Positions 1 through 9,095 of a DNA stretch of 64,000 bases are shown one piece after another. Made by a program: the position numbers and the translations under genes. The first letter of the stretch is position 1. Each line of letters opens with the position of its first letter. The stretch comes from Nitrospira sp. (GTDB taxonomy: Bacteria; Nitrospirota; Nitrospiria; Nitrospirales; Nitrospiraceae), in NCBI GenBank assembly GCA_035968315.1, contig JAVYIN010000002.1:186001-250000 (forward strand), written 5' to 3'. The notes beneath the pieces are model-generated. The model did not search any database and was not told where the DNA came from. It saw only the letters and a program-made list of their open reading frames with translations.

Positions 1-2
1 TC

Positions 3-1238
3 GACGGCGAGTTTGCCACCATGACCGGGCTGACCGCGGCGACCTTCACCGGCCGTAATTTCGGCTGGGTGCCGGGGGAAAAGGCCCAGGCCATCGCCCA
101 CGTCGCCCGCATTGTGCGGGAAGACGACGGCACCGGCGCTCTCGCGCAGGAGTTCGGCCGCCTGCCGCTGGCCGTCATGCTCACCGGCAGCGGCCAGCCG
201 ATTCCCAATGAGTTCCGGCTCCCTCCCGCCTTCCGGGTCAACGTCGCCAGGGCCACCGACCAGGAAATCTTCGACGGCGTCGTGCGCCTGGTCGCCGCCT
301 ACGTCGAGCAACTGGCTTTTGCCCAAGACAAGGCCGGGAGCTTCATCCTGTCGCCCTACGATGTCTTCTTGGCCCGCAATGGCCTGCCCAGAAAGCCGGA
401 GGCGAATGAATCGCCGCTCGACTACAGCCGGCGCCTGCGAACCTTGATCGCCGCCCGCCAGCAAACGGGCACGCTCGTCTTCGTCAGCGGCAATCCGAAC
501 ACGGCGGACGGCCGGTTCCAATTCCACGATCAATCGTTCCGCTTCGGCGCTGACGAACTGGCCGGCCTGAATATCTTCCTGGCTGAGCCGGCTGCCCTGC
601 CGCTGGCCCCGCGCGAGATTGCCGCCGGCGGCATCGGCAACTGCGTCGCCTGCCATGCCGCGCCGAACTTTACCGATTTCAACCTGCACAACACCGGCAC
701 GGCCCAGAAAGAATACGACGGCCTGCACGGCGCCGGACGATTCGCCCAACTCGCCATCCCGAACCTGGCGGAGCGCAGCGCCTCTCCCGAGCGCTACCTC
801 CCCGCAACCCACAACCATCCGTCCTATCAGGAGCCATTCCGGGCTGTTCCGATGGCCGCCAACCCCGGCCTGACGGATCTCGGCGTCTGGAATATCTTCG
901 CGAATCCCGACATGCCGGAGCCGCAGGACACGATCCGCGCCATGCTCTGCGACGGCCAGCAGCCCTGTCCGCTGGCTGACAGCATCCTGCTCGACCGCGC
1001 CATCGCCCGCTTCAAGACTCCGGGGCTTCGAGACCTGGGACACGGCGGGCCCTACATGCACAACGGGCAATTCGATACGCTGGACGACACGGTGCAATTC
1101 TACCGGGACGCCGCCGCACAGGCCCGGGACGGCGCCTTGCGGAACGGCGCCGTGCAGCTACAGGGCATCGCCCTGACACAGGCCGACGTGGCGTCACTGG
1201 CTGCATTCTTGAAATCGCTGAACGAGGATTACGAATAG
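3..1238 (+). CDS. Di-haem cytochrome c peroxidase / MauG-like protein, 5' truncated by the window edge
   Basis: The reading frame is open from the first bases of the window, so the true start lies upstream. About 411 residues are visible. One CxxCH haem motif (CVACH) is seen about 210 residues in, and the C-terminal third carries the GPYMHNGQF..TL..TVQFY signature typical of the di-haem peroxidase/MauG family. The second haem site expected in this family would be in the missing N-terminal part. Such proteins act in the periplasm and transfer electrons from c-type cytochromes to peroxide or to protein substrates. The exact substrate cannot be told. An ATG at position 21 is inside the gene and is not preferred as a start. 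Confidence 0.75.
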   Translation, partial: DGEFATMTGLTAATFTGRNFGWVPGEKAQAIAHVARIVREDDGTGALAQEFGRLPLAVMLTGSGQPIPNEFRLPPAFRVNVARATDQEIFDGVVRLVAAYVEQLAFAQDKAGSFILSPYDVFLARNGLPRKPEANESPLDYSRRLRTLIAARQQTGTLVFVSGNPNTADGRFQFHDQSFRFGADELAGLNIFLAEPAALPLAPREIAAGGIGNCVACHAAPNFTDFNLHNTGTAQKEYDGLHGAGRFAQLAIPNLAERSASPERYLPATHNHPSYQEPFRAVPMAANPGLTDLGVWNIFANPDMPEPQDTIRAMLCDGQQPCPLADSILLDRAIARFKTPGLRDLGHGGPYMHNGQFDTLDDTVQFYRDAAAQARDGALRNGAVQLQGIALTQADVASLAAFLKSLNEDYE

Positions 1239-1394
1239 GAGGGGCACGCATCCAGCATCGTCAACAGCCGGCGCTCTCCACGCGCCGGCACCGGAGTGGG
1301 AGCCATGACCTCCCACTTCGCGGGCGGGGGCCCTCAGTCCTCCTGGGGCCCCCCGCCCACACTTTTGCAGCGCAGAACGCCACCGATACCGTGT
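1239..1394. terminator. Three consecutive hairpins between convergent genes
   Basis: The 156-base gap between the rightward cytochrome gene and the leftward bacterioferritin genes holds three inverted repeats in series: GCCGGCG/CGCCGGC (1267-1273, 1283-1289), AGTGGGAG/CTCCCACT (1295-1302, 1310-1317) and a very GC-rich GGGCGGGGG-type stem (about 1322-1358). Position and convergence suggest bidirectional termination. No long T tract follows, so a purely intrinsic terminator is not certain. Confidence 0.55.
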
Positions 1395-1865
1395 TTATGA
1401 CTTCATCTGCTCGGCGAGATAGGCGGGAAGGCCGGTCTGGCCAATGGTGGCGAGCTGGCGCTCGAAATAGTCGACATGTTCCTCCGAATCCACGACCATC
1501 TCTTCCAGCTTGTGGCGCGTGGTGAAGTCCCCGACCTTGGCCGCATGGGCGATCGCCTTCCGCAGCATCTCCACATCCTCTTTTTCAAAGGCAAGATTCG
1601 TCTCGAACAAGTCTTTAACCGACGCCCCGTCTTTCACCTTGTCCAGCTTGCTCACATCGGCCCGTCCGCCCAGGTAGAGAATATGCCGGACCAACTGGCC
1701 TGAATGGGTCACCTCTTCCGTATATAAATGCTGAAATTGATCGGCCAGCCGCTCATAGCCCCAATGGCGGCACAACTCCGCGTGCAGCAGATATTGGTGC
1801 ACGGCCGTCAATTCGGCTGTCAGGATCTCAGCGAGCCGATCAAGGATTCCTTCTTTGGCTTTCAT
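1395..1865 (-). CDS. bfr: Bacterioferritin, subunit 1 (no haem methionine)
   Basis: 156-residue ferritin-like four-helix protein that stores iron in a cytosolic 24-mer shell. Aligned by position to E. coli Bfr it keeps ferroxidase ligands E18, E51, H54, E94 and H130. Position 127, normally Glu, is Ser, and position 52, the haem-ligating Met, is Val. It therefore looks like a di-iron, non-haem subunit. It lies 42 bases downstream of a second, different bacterioferritin gene and shares its promoter, suggesting a mixed-subunit particle as known for BfrA/BfrB pairs in Neisseria and Magnetospirillum. Confidence 0.9.
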   Translation of the reverse strand: MKAKEGILDRLAEILTAELTAVHQYLLHAELCRHWGYERLADQFQHLYTEEVTHSGQLVRHILYLGGRADVSKLDKVKDGASVKDLFETNLAFEKEDVEMLRKAIAHAAKVGDFTTRHKLEEMVVDSEEHVDYFERQLATIGQTGLPAYLAEQMKS

Positions 1866-1907
1866 CAGAGCACATCCTTTCCTTCATCTTGGGGAAACCG
1901 TTCTCCG

Positions 1908-2384
1908 CTAGCTGTCTTTTTTGATCTGCTCGGCGAGATAGTTCTCGAGGCCGACCTGCTTGATCGTTTCCATCTGCGTTTCGATCCAGTCGATATGCGC
2001 ATCGACATCCTTCGCCATGTCCTCGAACATGTGCCGCGTCGTGAAGTCCGCCACTTTGGCGCAATGGACGACCCCGTCACTCAACAGCGCCAGCATCTCC
2101 TGCTCCGCCTTCAGATCGAGTTTGAGCTGCTCGGGCACCGTTTCACCGACCTGCACCGCGTTCATGCGCTGCACGTTGGGCACCCCCTCAAGATAGAGAA
2201 TGTGGCCAATCAATACATCGGCGTCCTTCATCTCGTCGATGCTGCGCTCACGCACTTTATGGTGCAGCCGTTCATACCCCCAGTTTGCGCACATCTTGGC
2301 ATGCACAAAATACTGATTGATGGCCGTGAGATCGGCCGTCAACACCTTGTTCAAAAGGTCGATTACACCCTCTTTCGCTTTCAT
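1908..2384 (-). CDS. bfr: Bacterioferritin, subunit 2 (haem methionine present)
   Basis: 158 residues when started at the ATG at 2384, which has an AGGGGA ribosome site 7 bases upstream. A start 21 bases earlier is possible but lacks this spacing. The haem ligand M52 is present, but the ferroxidase set is altered: D18 instead of E, E51 kept, D54 instead of H, E94 kept, V127 instead of E, H130 kept. This pattern is complementary to the neighbouring subunit. It is the first gene behind the promoter at 2473-2501. A role in iron storage or haem-mediated electron exit from the shell is inferred. Confidence 0.9.
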   Translation of the reverse strand: MKAKEGVIDLLNKVLTADLTAINQYFVHAKMCANWGYERLHHKVRERSIDEMKDADVLIGHILYLEGVPNVQRMNAVQVGETVPEQLKLDLKAEQEMLALLSDGVVHCAKVADFTTRHMFEDMAKDVDAHIDWIETQMETIKQVGLENYLAEQIKKDS

Positions 2385-2472
2385 CGGTAGTTCCCCTTTC
2401 TTCATTCAGGCAGGCCCTCTGATCGGGGCGCAGGCAGGTCTTATGAGTCGTAGCGACCGAACTGTTATCTTT

Positions 2473-2501
2473 ATTATCCTCTGGCATTCGGCGCCCGTCA
2501 A
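2473..2501 (-). promoter_or_regulatory. Sigma-70 promoter of the bacterioferritin pair
   Basis: On the minus strand TTGACG (2496-2501) and GATAAT (2473-2478) are separated by 17 bases, each 5/6 to consensus. Transcription would start near 2466 and give an untranslated leader of about 80 nt. The segment 2385-2608 otherwise holds no gene. Confidence 0.65.
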
Positions 2502-2608
2502 CCGACAGCCCTTGAGAGGGTGCCCTCACGACGGAGCGCACATGAATCCGTTTCTCAGATTCAACGGCGGAAAGGATGAGGAAGAAAATCGACGGGCGAG
2601 CAGCAGCA

Positions 2609-4948
2609 CTATCCGGCTTCGCGGTACCCGCATTCTTCATTGCGGCATTGCACGCTCCGGCCGGCCTGTTTGCTGACTTTCTCAATGAGGAACGGCGCCT
2701 GGCACGTCGGACACGCCTTGTTGACGGGGCGATCCCACAGCGCAAATTCGCACTTCGGGTAATGGCTGCAGGCGAAGAACGAGCGCCCCTTCTTGGTCCG
2801 CTTCTGCACAAGATCTCCGCCGCAGTCCGGCTGAGGGCACTTCACGCCTAACGCCATCGGCTTGGTCGTCTTGCACTCGGGATAGGCCGAACAGGCGATA
2901 AACTTCCCGAACCGCCCGGTCTTGACGACCATGGCGCTGCCGCACTTGTCGCACTTCTGGTCGGTCGTGAGTTCAATCTTCGGGACAATCTTGATCGTCC
3001 CATCTTCGAGCTTCTGAAAATTCTGCGTATTCTTGCAGGGCGGATCGTCTTTATAGGCGGGGCACGCGAGGAACTTGCCGTTCCGCCCCCACTTGATCTC
3101 CATCATCTTGCCGCATTTCTCGCAGGGGATATTCGTCGGCGGCTCAACCGTATCCTTCGGCCCTGGAATCGTCTTGGCCCGCTCCAGCTCCTTCGTAAAC
3201 GGCGTATAGAAATCCCGCACCGCCGTTACCCAGGGCTTGGTCCCCTCTTCCACTTCGTCGAGTTGTTCTTCGAGATGCGAGGTGAAATCCACATTGATGA
3301 GCTCGGGGAAGCCCTTCATGAGATACTCATGCACGGTCTTGCCCGTCTCGGTCGGCACGAGCCGCCCCTCGGTCTTTTCGACGTACTTGCGGTCCTGAAT
3401 CGTGGAAATAATCGCGGCATAGGTGGACGGCCGCCCGATGCCTTTCTCTTCCAATTCTTTGATCAGCAGCGCTTCGTTATACCGGGGCGGCGGCTGCGTG
3501 AAATGCTGCTTCGAAAGCAATCCCGGCACCGATTGCCCTTCAGCGTCAACCAGCCGCAGCGATTCCCCTTCTGTCAGGGCCGGCAGCTGGCGCTCGTTGT
3601 CGTCCTCCGCCTCCTGATCGGCCTTCGGCTTCTGCGTCGGCAATTCTTTATCGACCCCTTCCATATAGACGATCGTATGGCCGGGGAACTTCACGACCGT
3701 GCCGGTCGAACGAAACCCGTACTTCTCCTTCGTCCCAACCGGCGAGGAATCGATCCGTGTCACATCCAAAATAGCCGGGACCATCTGCGACGCGATAAAG
3801 CGATTCCAAATCAGCTTATAGAGATTGTACTGATCGTGGTCGAGATATTGGCGGATCGACTCGGGGTCGCGGGCCGCCGCTGTCGGCCGGACCGCCTCGT
3901 GCGCCTCTTGCGCCGCCTTCTGCGTCTTGTAGACATTCGGCGTCGCCGGAAGATAGTCCGCCCCGAACCGGGCCTGAATCACTTCGCGCGCCTCGGCCAT
4001 CGCTTCATTGGAGATTCTCGGGGAGTCGGTTCTCATGTAGGTAATGAGACCTGTCGCCCCTTCGGCTCCAATTTCAATGCCTTCATACAGCTGCTGCGCC
4101 AGCGTCATGGTCTTTTTCGGAGAGAAGTGCAGCTTGCGGGCGGCTTCCTGCTGCAGCCGGGACGTAATGAAGGGCGCCACGGGGTTCCGCTTCTTTTCCC
4201 GCCGCTCAATCGACTCGACCACGAACGGCTTGCCCTGAATCGCCGCCACCACACGGCCGGCCTGCTCGGCATTCTCGATCGACGCCTCTTCCCCGTTGAT
4301 GCTGTGCAGCTTGGCCTCAAACGAAGGCGGATTGGCGCCGGCGAGCAACGCGGTCAGCGACCAATACTCTTCCGCGCGAAACGCGTCCCGTTCGGCTTCC
4401 CGCTCGCAGATCAGCCGCATGGCGACGGACTGCACCCGGCCCATGCTGAGCCCGCGGCGCACTTTATTCCACAGCAACTGGCTGCCTTGATAGCCGACGA
4501 TGCGGTCCAGCACGCGGCGCGCCTGCTGGGCATTGACGAGATTCATATCGATGTCGCCCGGCGACTTCAGCGCGCGCTTGATGGCCGACTCGGTGATCTC
4601 GTTGAAGAGTACCCGGAAAACTTTGCTCTCTTTCTTCTTTTTCGACTTCCCCTTCAACTCTTCGGCGATATGCCAGGCAATGGCCTCCCCTTCCCGATCG
4701 GGGTCCGGCGCAAGATAGATCGTGTCGGCCTCTTCGGCCTTTTTCTTGATTTCAGCGAGGACTTTGGACTTGCCTTTGATCGTGACGTATTGCGGCTCGA
4801 AGTCGTGTTCGAGATCGACGCCCAGCTTGCTGGTCGGCAGATCCTTGACGTGGCCGACAGAGGCCATCACGGTATAGCCGCGTCCCAGATATTTGGTAAT
4901 CGTCTTCGCCTTGGTCGGCGACTCAACGATGATCAGCGATTTCGCCAT
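2609..4948 (-). CDS. topA: DNA topoisomerase I
   Basis: 779-residue type IA topoisomerase that relaxes negative supercoils by transient single-strand breakage. The N-terminal Toprim domain has the acidic PDPDREGEAIAWH motif near residue 81, and the catalytic tyrosine is Y304 in GLITYMRTDSPR. The C-terminus carries four C4 zinc-ribbon units (CEKCG, CDKCG, CPQPDCGG and CPTC types), the usual DNA-binding tail. It sits 85 bases downstream of dprA, a gene order widespread in bacteria. Confidence 0.97.
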   Translation of the reverse strand: MAKSLIIVESPTKAKTITKYLGRGYTVMASVGHVKDLPTSKLGVDLEHDFEPQYVTIKGKSKVLAEIKKKAEEADTIYLAPDPDREGEAIAWHIAEELKGKSKKKKESKVFRVLFNEITESAIKRALKSPGDIDMNLVNAQQARRVLDRIVGYQGSQLLWNKVRRGLSMGRVQSVAMRLICEREAERDAFRAEEYWSLTALLAGANPPSFEAKLHSINGEEASIENAEQAGRVVAAIQGKPFVVESIERREKKRNPVAPFITSRLQQEAARKLHFSPKKTMTLAQQLYEGIEIGAEGATGLITYMRTDSPRISNEAMAEAREVIQARFGADYLPATPNVYKTQKAAQEAHEAVRPTAAARDPESIRQYLDHDQYNLYKLIWNRFIASQMVPAILDVTRIDSSPVGTKEKYGFRSTGTVVKFPGHTIVYMEGVDKELPTQKPKADQEAEDDNERQLPALTEGESLRLVDAEGQSVPGLLSKQHFTQPPPRYNEALLIKELEEKGIGRPSTYAAIISTIQDRKYVEKTEGRLVPTETGKTVHEYLMKGFPELINVDFTSHLEEQLDEVEEGTKPWVTAVRDFYTPFTKELERAKTIPGPKDTVEPPTNIPCEKCGKMMEIKWGRNGKFLACPAYKDDPPCKNTQNFQKLEDGTIKIVPKIELTTDQKCDKCGSAMVVKTGRFGKFIACSAYPECKTTKPMALGVKCPQPDCGGDLVQKRTKKGRSFFACSHYPKCEFALWDRPVNKACPTCQAPFLIEKVSKQAGRSVQCRNEECGYREAG

Positions 4949-5033
4949 GACAACCCCATGCTCAAATGACGTGCGTTCCCATCCGTATCAAAATTCCCGC
5001 GATCCTGCAACTGGAATGCGCACATGCGACAGG

Positions 5034-6152
5034 TCACCGGCGGAGGTATTGCTGCCCGGGGAGCTGCCTGATATGCCCGCGCAGCTCCAGCGACAACAGC
5101 GTGACCGAGACTTGCGCCGCGCTCAACTGCGTCTGCTCGATCACCGCATCGACCGACCGGGCGTCATAAGACAGCGCGTCGTACACCCGTTGTTCTTCCG
5201 GCCCCAGCCGCTCGCTCGACGATGACGGCGCCGCATCGGGACGCATCCGCGCACGCCACGACGGCTCCACCTGCGGCAGCAGCGCCTGCAGAATATCGTC
5301 CGCGCACTCGACCAGCGTCGCGCCTTCCTTGATGAGGCCGTTCGATCCGCGGCACCGCGCTTCCTTGACCGAACCCGGCAGCGCGAAGACCTCGCGCCCC
5401 TGCTCCAACGCCAGCTTCGCCGTAATGAGGGACCCGCTGCTCACCGCCGCTTCGGCAACCAGCACACCGACGGACAAGCCGCTAATAATCCGGTTCCTGC
5501 GGGGGAAATGATGGCTCTGCGGCGGCGACCCGACGGGGAGCTCGGCGATCACCGCCCCATGGGCGTCAATCTGCTTGCGCAGCTGGTCATGCTCCGGAGG
5601 ATAGGTCCGATCGACTCCGCAGCCGAGCACCGCCAGCGTGCGGCCGTTCCCGGCCAGCGCGCCACGATGGGCCGCGGCGTCGATGCCGCGCGCCATGCCA
5701 CTGACAATCGTCCAGCCCCTTAGGGCCAGTTCCTTCGCAATCTCTTCCGTTACCGCACGCCCGGCAGGAGTCGCATGCCGCCCGCCGACTACCGCGACGG
5801 CCAATCCATCCTGCTCATCGAACGATCCCGTGTAATACAACAGCGGAGGCGGATCGTGAATCATCGCCAGCCGCTTGGGATAGGCCGGATCCGACAGGGT
5901 GATCACGCAAATCTTCAACTGCTCGATTAGGGCGACCTGGCGATCGATCTGCCGGCGAACCGCCAACTCAGGGCCTCGCCGTACGGCCTCTGCCAGCTCA
6001 GGGCTACAGCCGGCCCGGACCAACTCCTCCAGGGACGCGGCCAGCGCCCGCTCAGGCAATCCAAACACCTGCACCAGCTTCACGAGCGTCCGATCGCCCA
6101 CACCTTCGACAGCCTGCAGCACCAGCCATGCGGTGAGTTGCGCAGCATCCAT
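5034..6152 (-). CDS. dprA: DNA-processing protein DprA (Smf)
   Basis: 372 residues. DprA protects incoming single-stranded DNA and loads RecA during natural transformation. It is also widely kept in species not known to be competent. The N-terminus has helix-hairpin-helix character (AVEGVGDRTLVKLV). The Rossmann core shows VVGGRHATPAGRAV, SGMARGIDAAAHRGAL and the FPRRNRIISGLS segment. A winged-helix-like C-terminus ends at LPGQQYLRR. It lies upstream of topA in the same direction. The 110 bases back to the RNase E/G stop contain no recognisable gene. Confidence 0.95.
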   Translation of the reverse strand: MDAAQLTAWLVLQAVEGVGDRTLVKLVQVFGLPERALAASLEELVRAGCSPELAEAVRRGPELAVRRQIDRQVALIEQLKICVITLSDPAYPKRLAMIHDPPPLLYYTGSFDEQDGLAVAVVGGRHATPAGRAVTEEIAKELALRGWTIVSGMARGIDAAAHRGALAGNGRTLAVLGCGVDRTYPPEHDQLRKQIDAHGAVIAELPVGSPPQSHHFPRRNRIISGLSVGVLVAEAAVSSGSLITAKLALEQGREVFALPGSVKEARCRGSNGLIKEGATLVECADDILQALLPQVEPSWRARMRPDAAPSSSSERLGPEEQRVYDALSYDARSVDAVIEQTQLSAAQVSVTLLSLELRGHIRQLPGQQYLRR

Positions 6153-6262
6153 GACGCGTGACCATCAGAGAAGCGCCCATCGGGGAGATTCGACAGCCCC
6201 CGCCCTCCTCGCTCAGCGCGAGGCCCGGACGGTACACGGCGCCCCGCTAAAGCCTCACGGCC

Positions 6263-7771
6263 TTACAGCGCGACGAGATCGTACTGTTCGAGGTGCAGCT
6301 GGCTGTCCGGCGTCACGATAATCTTTGCCGAGCAATCCCGCTCCAGCGTTTCCACGCCTTGCCGCTCTTCATCCTGCAACAGATCCGCCACCGTGGGGTG
6401 CGCGCCGATGACGATGCGCTGGCACTCGCCCGACTCGGCGATCTTGCGGATGTCCCTGAAAATCTCGTAGGCAACGGTCGTGGGAGACTTGGTATACCCG
6501 CGGCCTTCGCAGTAGTGGCAGGGCTCGGACAACGACCGCAGCAAATCCTCGCGGACCCGCTCGCGGGAAATCTCGATCAGCCCCAGGTCGGAAATCCTGG
6601 AAATGCGCGTGCGGGCCTTGTCGGACGCCATCGCATCGACGAGCGCATGATAGACCTTGTCGCGGTTCTTCTCCCGCTCCATGTCGATGAAATCGACGAT
6701 GATGATCCCGCCGATTCCCCGCAGCTTAATCTGATAGGCCACCTCTTTGGCGGCCTCGAGATTATTGCGGAGTATCGTCTCTTCCTGGTCGCGCTTGCCG
6801 ACGAACCGCCCGGTATTCACATCGATCACGGTCATGGCTTCGGTATGGTCGATCACCAGATACCCGCCCGACTTGAGCCAGACCTTCCGGCTCATCGCGC
6901 GCGAGATTTCCTGCTCGACGCCCAGATGATCGAACAAGCTTTCGTCTTTGTCGTAGAAGTGAATCCGCGAGGTTTGTTCCGGGGAAAACCGCTGGACAAA
7001 ATCCCGGATGGCCTCATACTCCCTGCGCGAATCGATCCAGAGCCGGTCCACCTTCTTGCCGAAGAGGTCCCGCACGACACGGAAGCTCAAGCTCAGATCC
7101 GTATGCAATAACGCCGGCGCGCCCAGCTTCTCCCGGTTGGTCAAAATATCCTGCCAGAGCACATGGAGAAAATCGACGTCGGACTTCAGTTCATCTTCCT
7201 TCACGCCTTCGCTGACCGTCCGGACGATATAGCCGCATCCGGGACGGCGGACCCGCCGCATGATGTCCTTCAACCGGGCGCGCTCTTCATCCCGCGCAAT
7301 CCGGCGCGAGACCCCGATATGTTCGACGTTCGGCATAAACACCAGATACCGGCCCGGCAGCGACACGTAGGTCGTGACACGCGGCCCCTTGGTGCCGATC
7401 GGACCTTTCGAGATCTGCACCATCAACTCCTGGCCCTCGGTCAGCAGCTGCTCGATCGGCTTGGCGCTCTGGCGTTTCGGCCGCAGCATATCCGCGTCTT
7501 TATCGTCTTCGTCCGCCTCCACCAGCAAATCGCTGGGCTCCGCATCCTCCGACAGATCGGACACATGCATGAACGCGGCCTTTTCCAAACCGATATCGAC
7601 AAAGGCCGCCTGCATGCCCGGCAGCACCTTCGCCACTTTGCCTTTGTAAATATTCCCGACAAAGTCTTTGTGCTTGGCCCGGTCCCCGAACAAATCGGTG
7701 ACGACTCCGCCATCCAGCACAGCCACGCGGGTTTCTTCCCGCGAGACAGCAATCGCAATCTCAATCCCCAT
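6263..7771 (-). CDS. rng: Ribonuclease E/G family endoribonuclease
   Basis: 502 residues from the ATG at 7771, chosen because AAAGGAG lies 6 bases upstream and MGIEIAIAVSREETRVAVL is the usual family N-terminus. An ATG 78 bases earlier lacks support. An S1 RNA-binding domain (GNIYKGKVAKVLPGMQAAFV) is followed by the RNase H-like and DNase I-like core with GIIIVDFIDM, holding the metal-binding Asp, and the zinc-link CHYCEGRGY. The length fits RNase G or a minimal RNase E without the degradosome scaffold. It should process rRNA and mRNA in the cytosol. It is downstream of the mre cluster, separated by 168 bases. Confidence 0.93.
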   Translation of the reverse strand: MGIEIAIAVSREETRVAVLDGGVVTDLFGDRAKHKDFVGNIYKGKVAKVLPGMQAAFVDIGLEKAAFMHVSDLSEDAEPSDLLVEADEDDKDADMLRPKRQSAKPIEQLLTEGQELMVQISKGPIGTKGPRVTTYVSLPGRYLVFMPNVEHIGVSRRIARDEERARLKDIMRRVRRPGCGYIVRTVSEGVKEDELKSDVDFLHVLWQDILTNREKLGAPALLHTDLSLSFRVVRDLFGKKVDRLWIDSRREYEAIRDFVQRFSPEQTSRIHFYDKDESLFDHLGVEQEISRAMSRKVWLKSGGYLVIDHTEAMTVIDVNTGRFVGKRDQEETILRNNLEAAKEVAYQIKLRGIGGIIIVDFIDMEREKNRDKVYHALVDAMASDKARTRISRISDLGLIEISRERVREDLLRSLSEPCHYCEGRGYTKSPTTVAYEIFRDIRKIAESGECQRIVIGAHPTVADLLQDEERQGVETLERDCSAKIIVTPDSQLHLEQYDLVAL

Positions 7772-7939
7772 ATCCACTCCTTTGGTCTGCGAGACCCGGC
7801 TCCGCACCATGGACGAAGGACGCAGGCCAACGGCCCAGGTCCCAGACATCCGCCCACCGCATGCGGCTCCGGCTTCTCAATCTCGTTGCTCGATACACTC
7901 TTCCCTAACGCTCAACACCACTGTGGGTTCGCAATCGGT
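7772..7939. other. Intergenic gap, no feature recognised
   Basis: 168 bases between rodA and the RNase E/G gene. No RNA gene, convincing promoter or terminator was seen. Confidence 0.5.
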
Positions 7940-9061
7940 TCAATAGAACAAGCTCAACCGTCTTCGCTTCACGTTCAGCAGGAGTCCCAGCGACGCCATC
8001 GTCATAATGGTCGCGCTCCCTCCGTAACTCATAAGCGGAAGGGGAATCCCGACGATCGGAAACATGCCCGCCGTCATCCCGATATTCACCACCACACAAA
8101 AACACAACATCGCCGTAATGCCGGCGGCTAAGAGCGCCCCCAGCTGGTCTTTGGCCTTCGACGCAATTTCAAGCGATAGCCAGATCAACCCGACAAAGAG
8201 GACCAGGAGCAGCAAGACCCCGAGGAACCCCCACTCCTCCGCATAGACGGCAAAGACAAAGTCTGTATGACCTTCGGGCAGGAACTTCAGTTGGCTTTGC
8301 GTGCCTCCATAAAGTCCTTTCCCCATCAATTCCCCCGATCCGATCGCAATTCTCGACTGCAAGGCATGATAGCCCTTTCCTCCCGGATCATAATCCGGAT
8401 CCACGAAGGCCATAATGCGCTGTCGCTGATAATCATGCAAGGACCCCCACACCCCTTCCCAGGCAAAGGGGAAGAGCATGAGCGAAAAGAGCAGGATCAC
8501 GCCAAGCGCCTTCGACCGCACCCCGACCATCAACAGCATCGCCGCATACACCGCCACGAAGCTCAATCCGCTGCCCAGATCGGGCTGTTTCAAAATCAGC
8601 ACCAAGCCCGGCAGCATCAGCAACCCCGGCATCACCACCCGCTGCAACCACCCCACGCGGGGCGCTTTCGAGTAATAATGCGCCAGCACCAGGATCAGGA
8701 CGAGCTTGGCAAACTCGGACGGCTGGAAGCTGAACGGCCCCAGCGCGATCCACCGCTGGGCGCCCTTGCTGGTCCGGCCCTCCAGCAGCACAAACGCCAG
8801 CATGAGCAGCACCACCCCGTAGGCAGGATAGGCCAGCCGCGCGATCCGATGGTAGTCCGAGACCAGCATGACGACGAAGGCCACACCGCCCAGGAAGATC
8901 CAGACCAGCTGCTTGAGATAATAGGGCGCGACGCCGCCCTGCTGGGCATGCGTCACACTATGAATCGATAGCACGCCGATGCCTAAAATGGCCGCCACCA
9001 GCGCCAGAAAGCGGTAGTCGAAGTTGTCGAGCCCGCGATTATCGATCAGCCGGTCAATCAT
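7940..9061 (-). CDS. rodA: Rod shape-determining protein RodA (SEDS glycosyltransferase)
   Basis: 373-residue polytopic membrane protein of the FtsW/RodA/SpoVE family, which polymerises lipid II into glycan strands. Family marks include the C-terminal GMFPIVGIPLPLMSYGGSA segment and an AVYAEEWGFLG loop. FtsW belongs to the same family. RodA is preferred because the gene directly follows mrdA and the mreBCD genes. RodA works as the polymerase partner of PBP2 in the elongasome. Confidence 0.95.
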   Translation of the reverse strand: MIDRLIDNRGLDNFDYRFLALVAAILGIGVLSIHSVTHAQQGGVAPYYLKQLVWIFLGGVAFVVMLVSDYHRIARLAYPAYGVVLLMLAFVLLEGRTSKGAQRWIALGPFSFQPSEFAKLVLILVLAHYYSKAPRVGWLQRVVMPGLLMLPGLVLILKQPDLGSGLSFVAVYAAMLLMVGVRSKALGVILLFSLMLFPFAWEGVWGSLHDYQRQRIMAFVDPDYDPGGKGYHALQSRIAIGSGELMGKGLYGGTQSQLKFLPEGHTDFVFAVYAEEWGFLGVLLLLVLFVGLIWLSLEIASKAKDQLGALLAAGITAMLCFCVVVNIGMTAGMFPIVGIPLPLMSYGGSATIMTMASLGLLLNVKRRRLSLFY

Positions 9062-9095
9062 CTGCGCTCACATCTCACGGTCCATCGCCGTATGC

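Noticed and set aside
2272-2811. 179-codon frame bridging the bacterioferritin and topA gap on the minus strand
   Set aside because: It overlaps the ends of two sure genes and the bacterioferritin promoter, and lacks motifs.
3263-4969. 568-codon open frame antisense to topA
   Set aside because: It mirrors the topA coding frame in GC-rich DNA, is rich in Arg/Leu/His without domain motifs, and topA is certain.
7940-9061. FtsW rather than RodA
   Set aside because: The family alone does not decide, but the direct company of mrdA and mreBCD fits RodA. No division genes are nearby.
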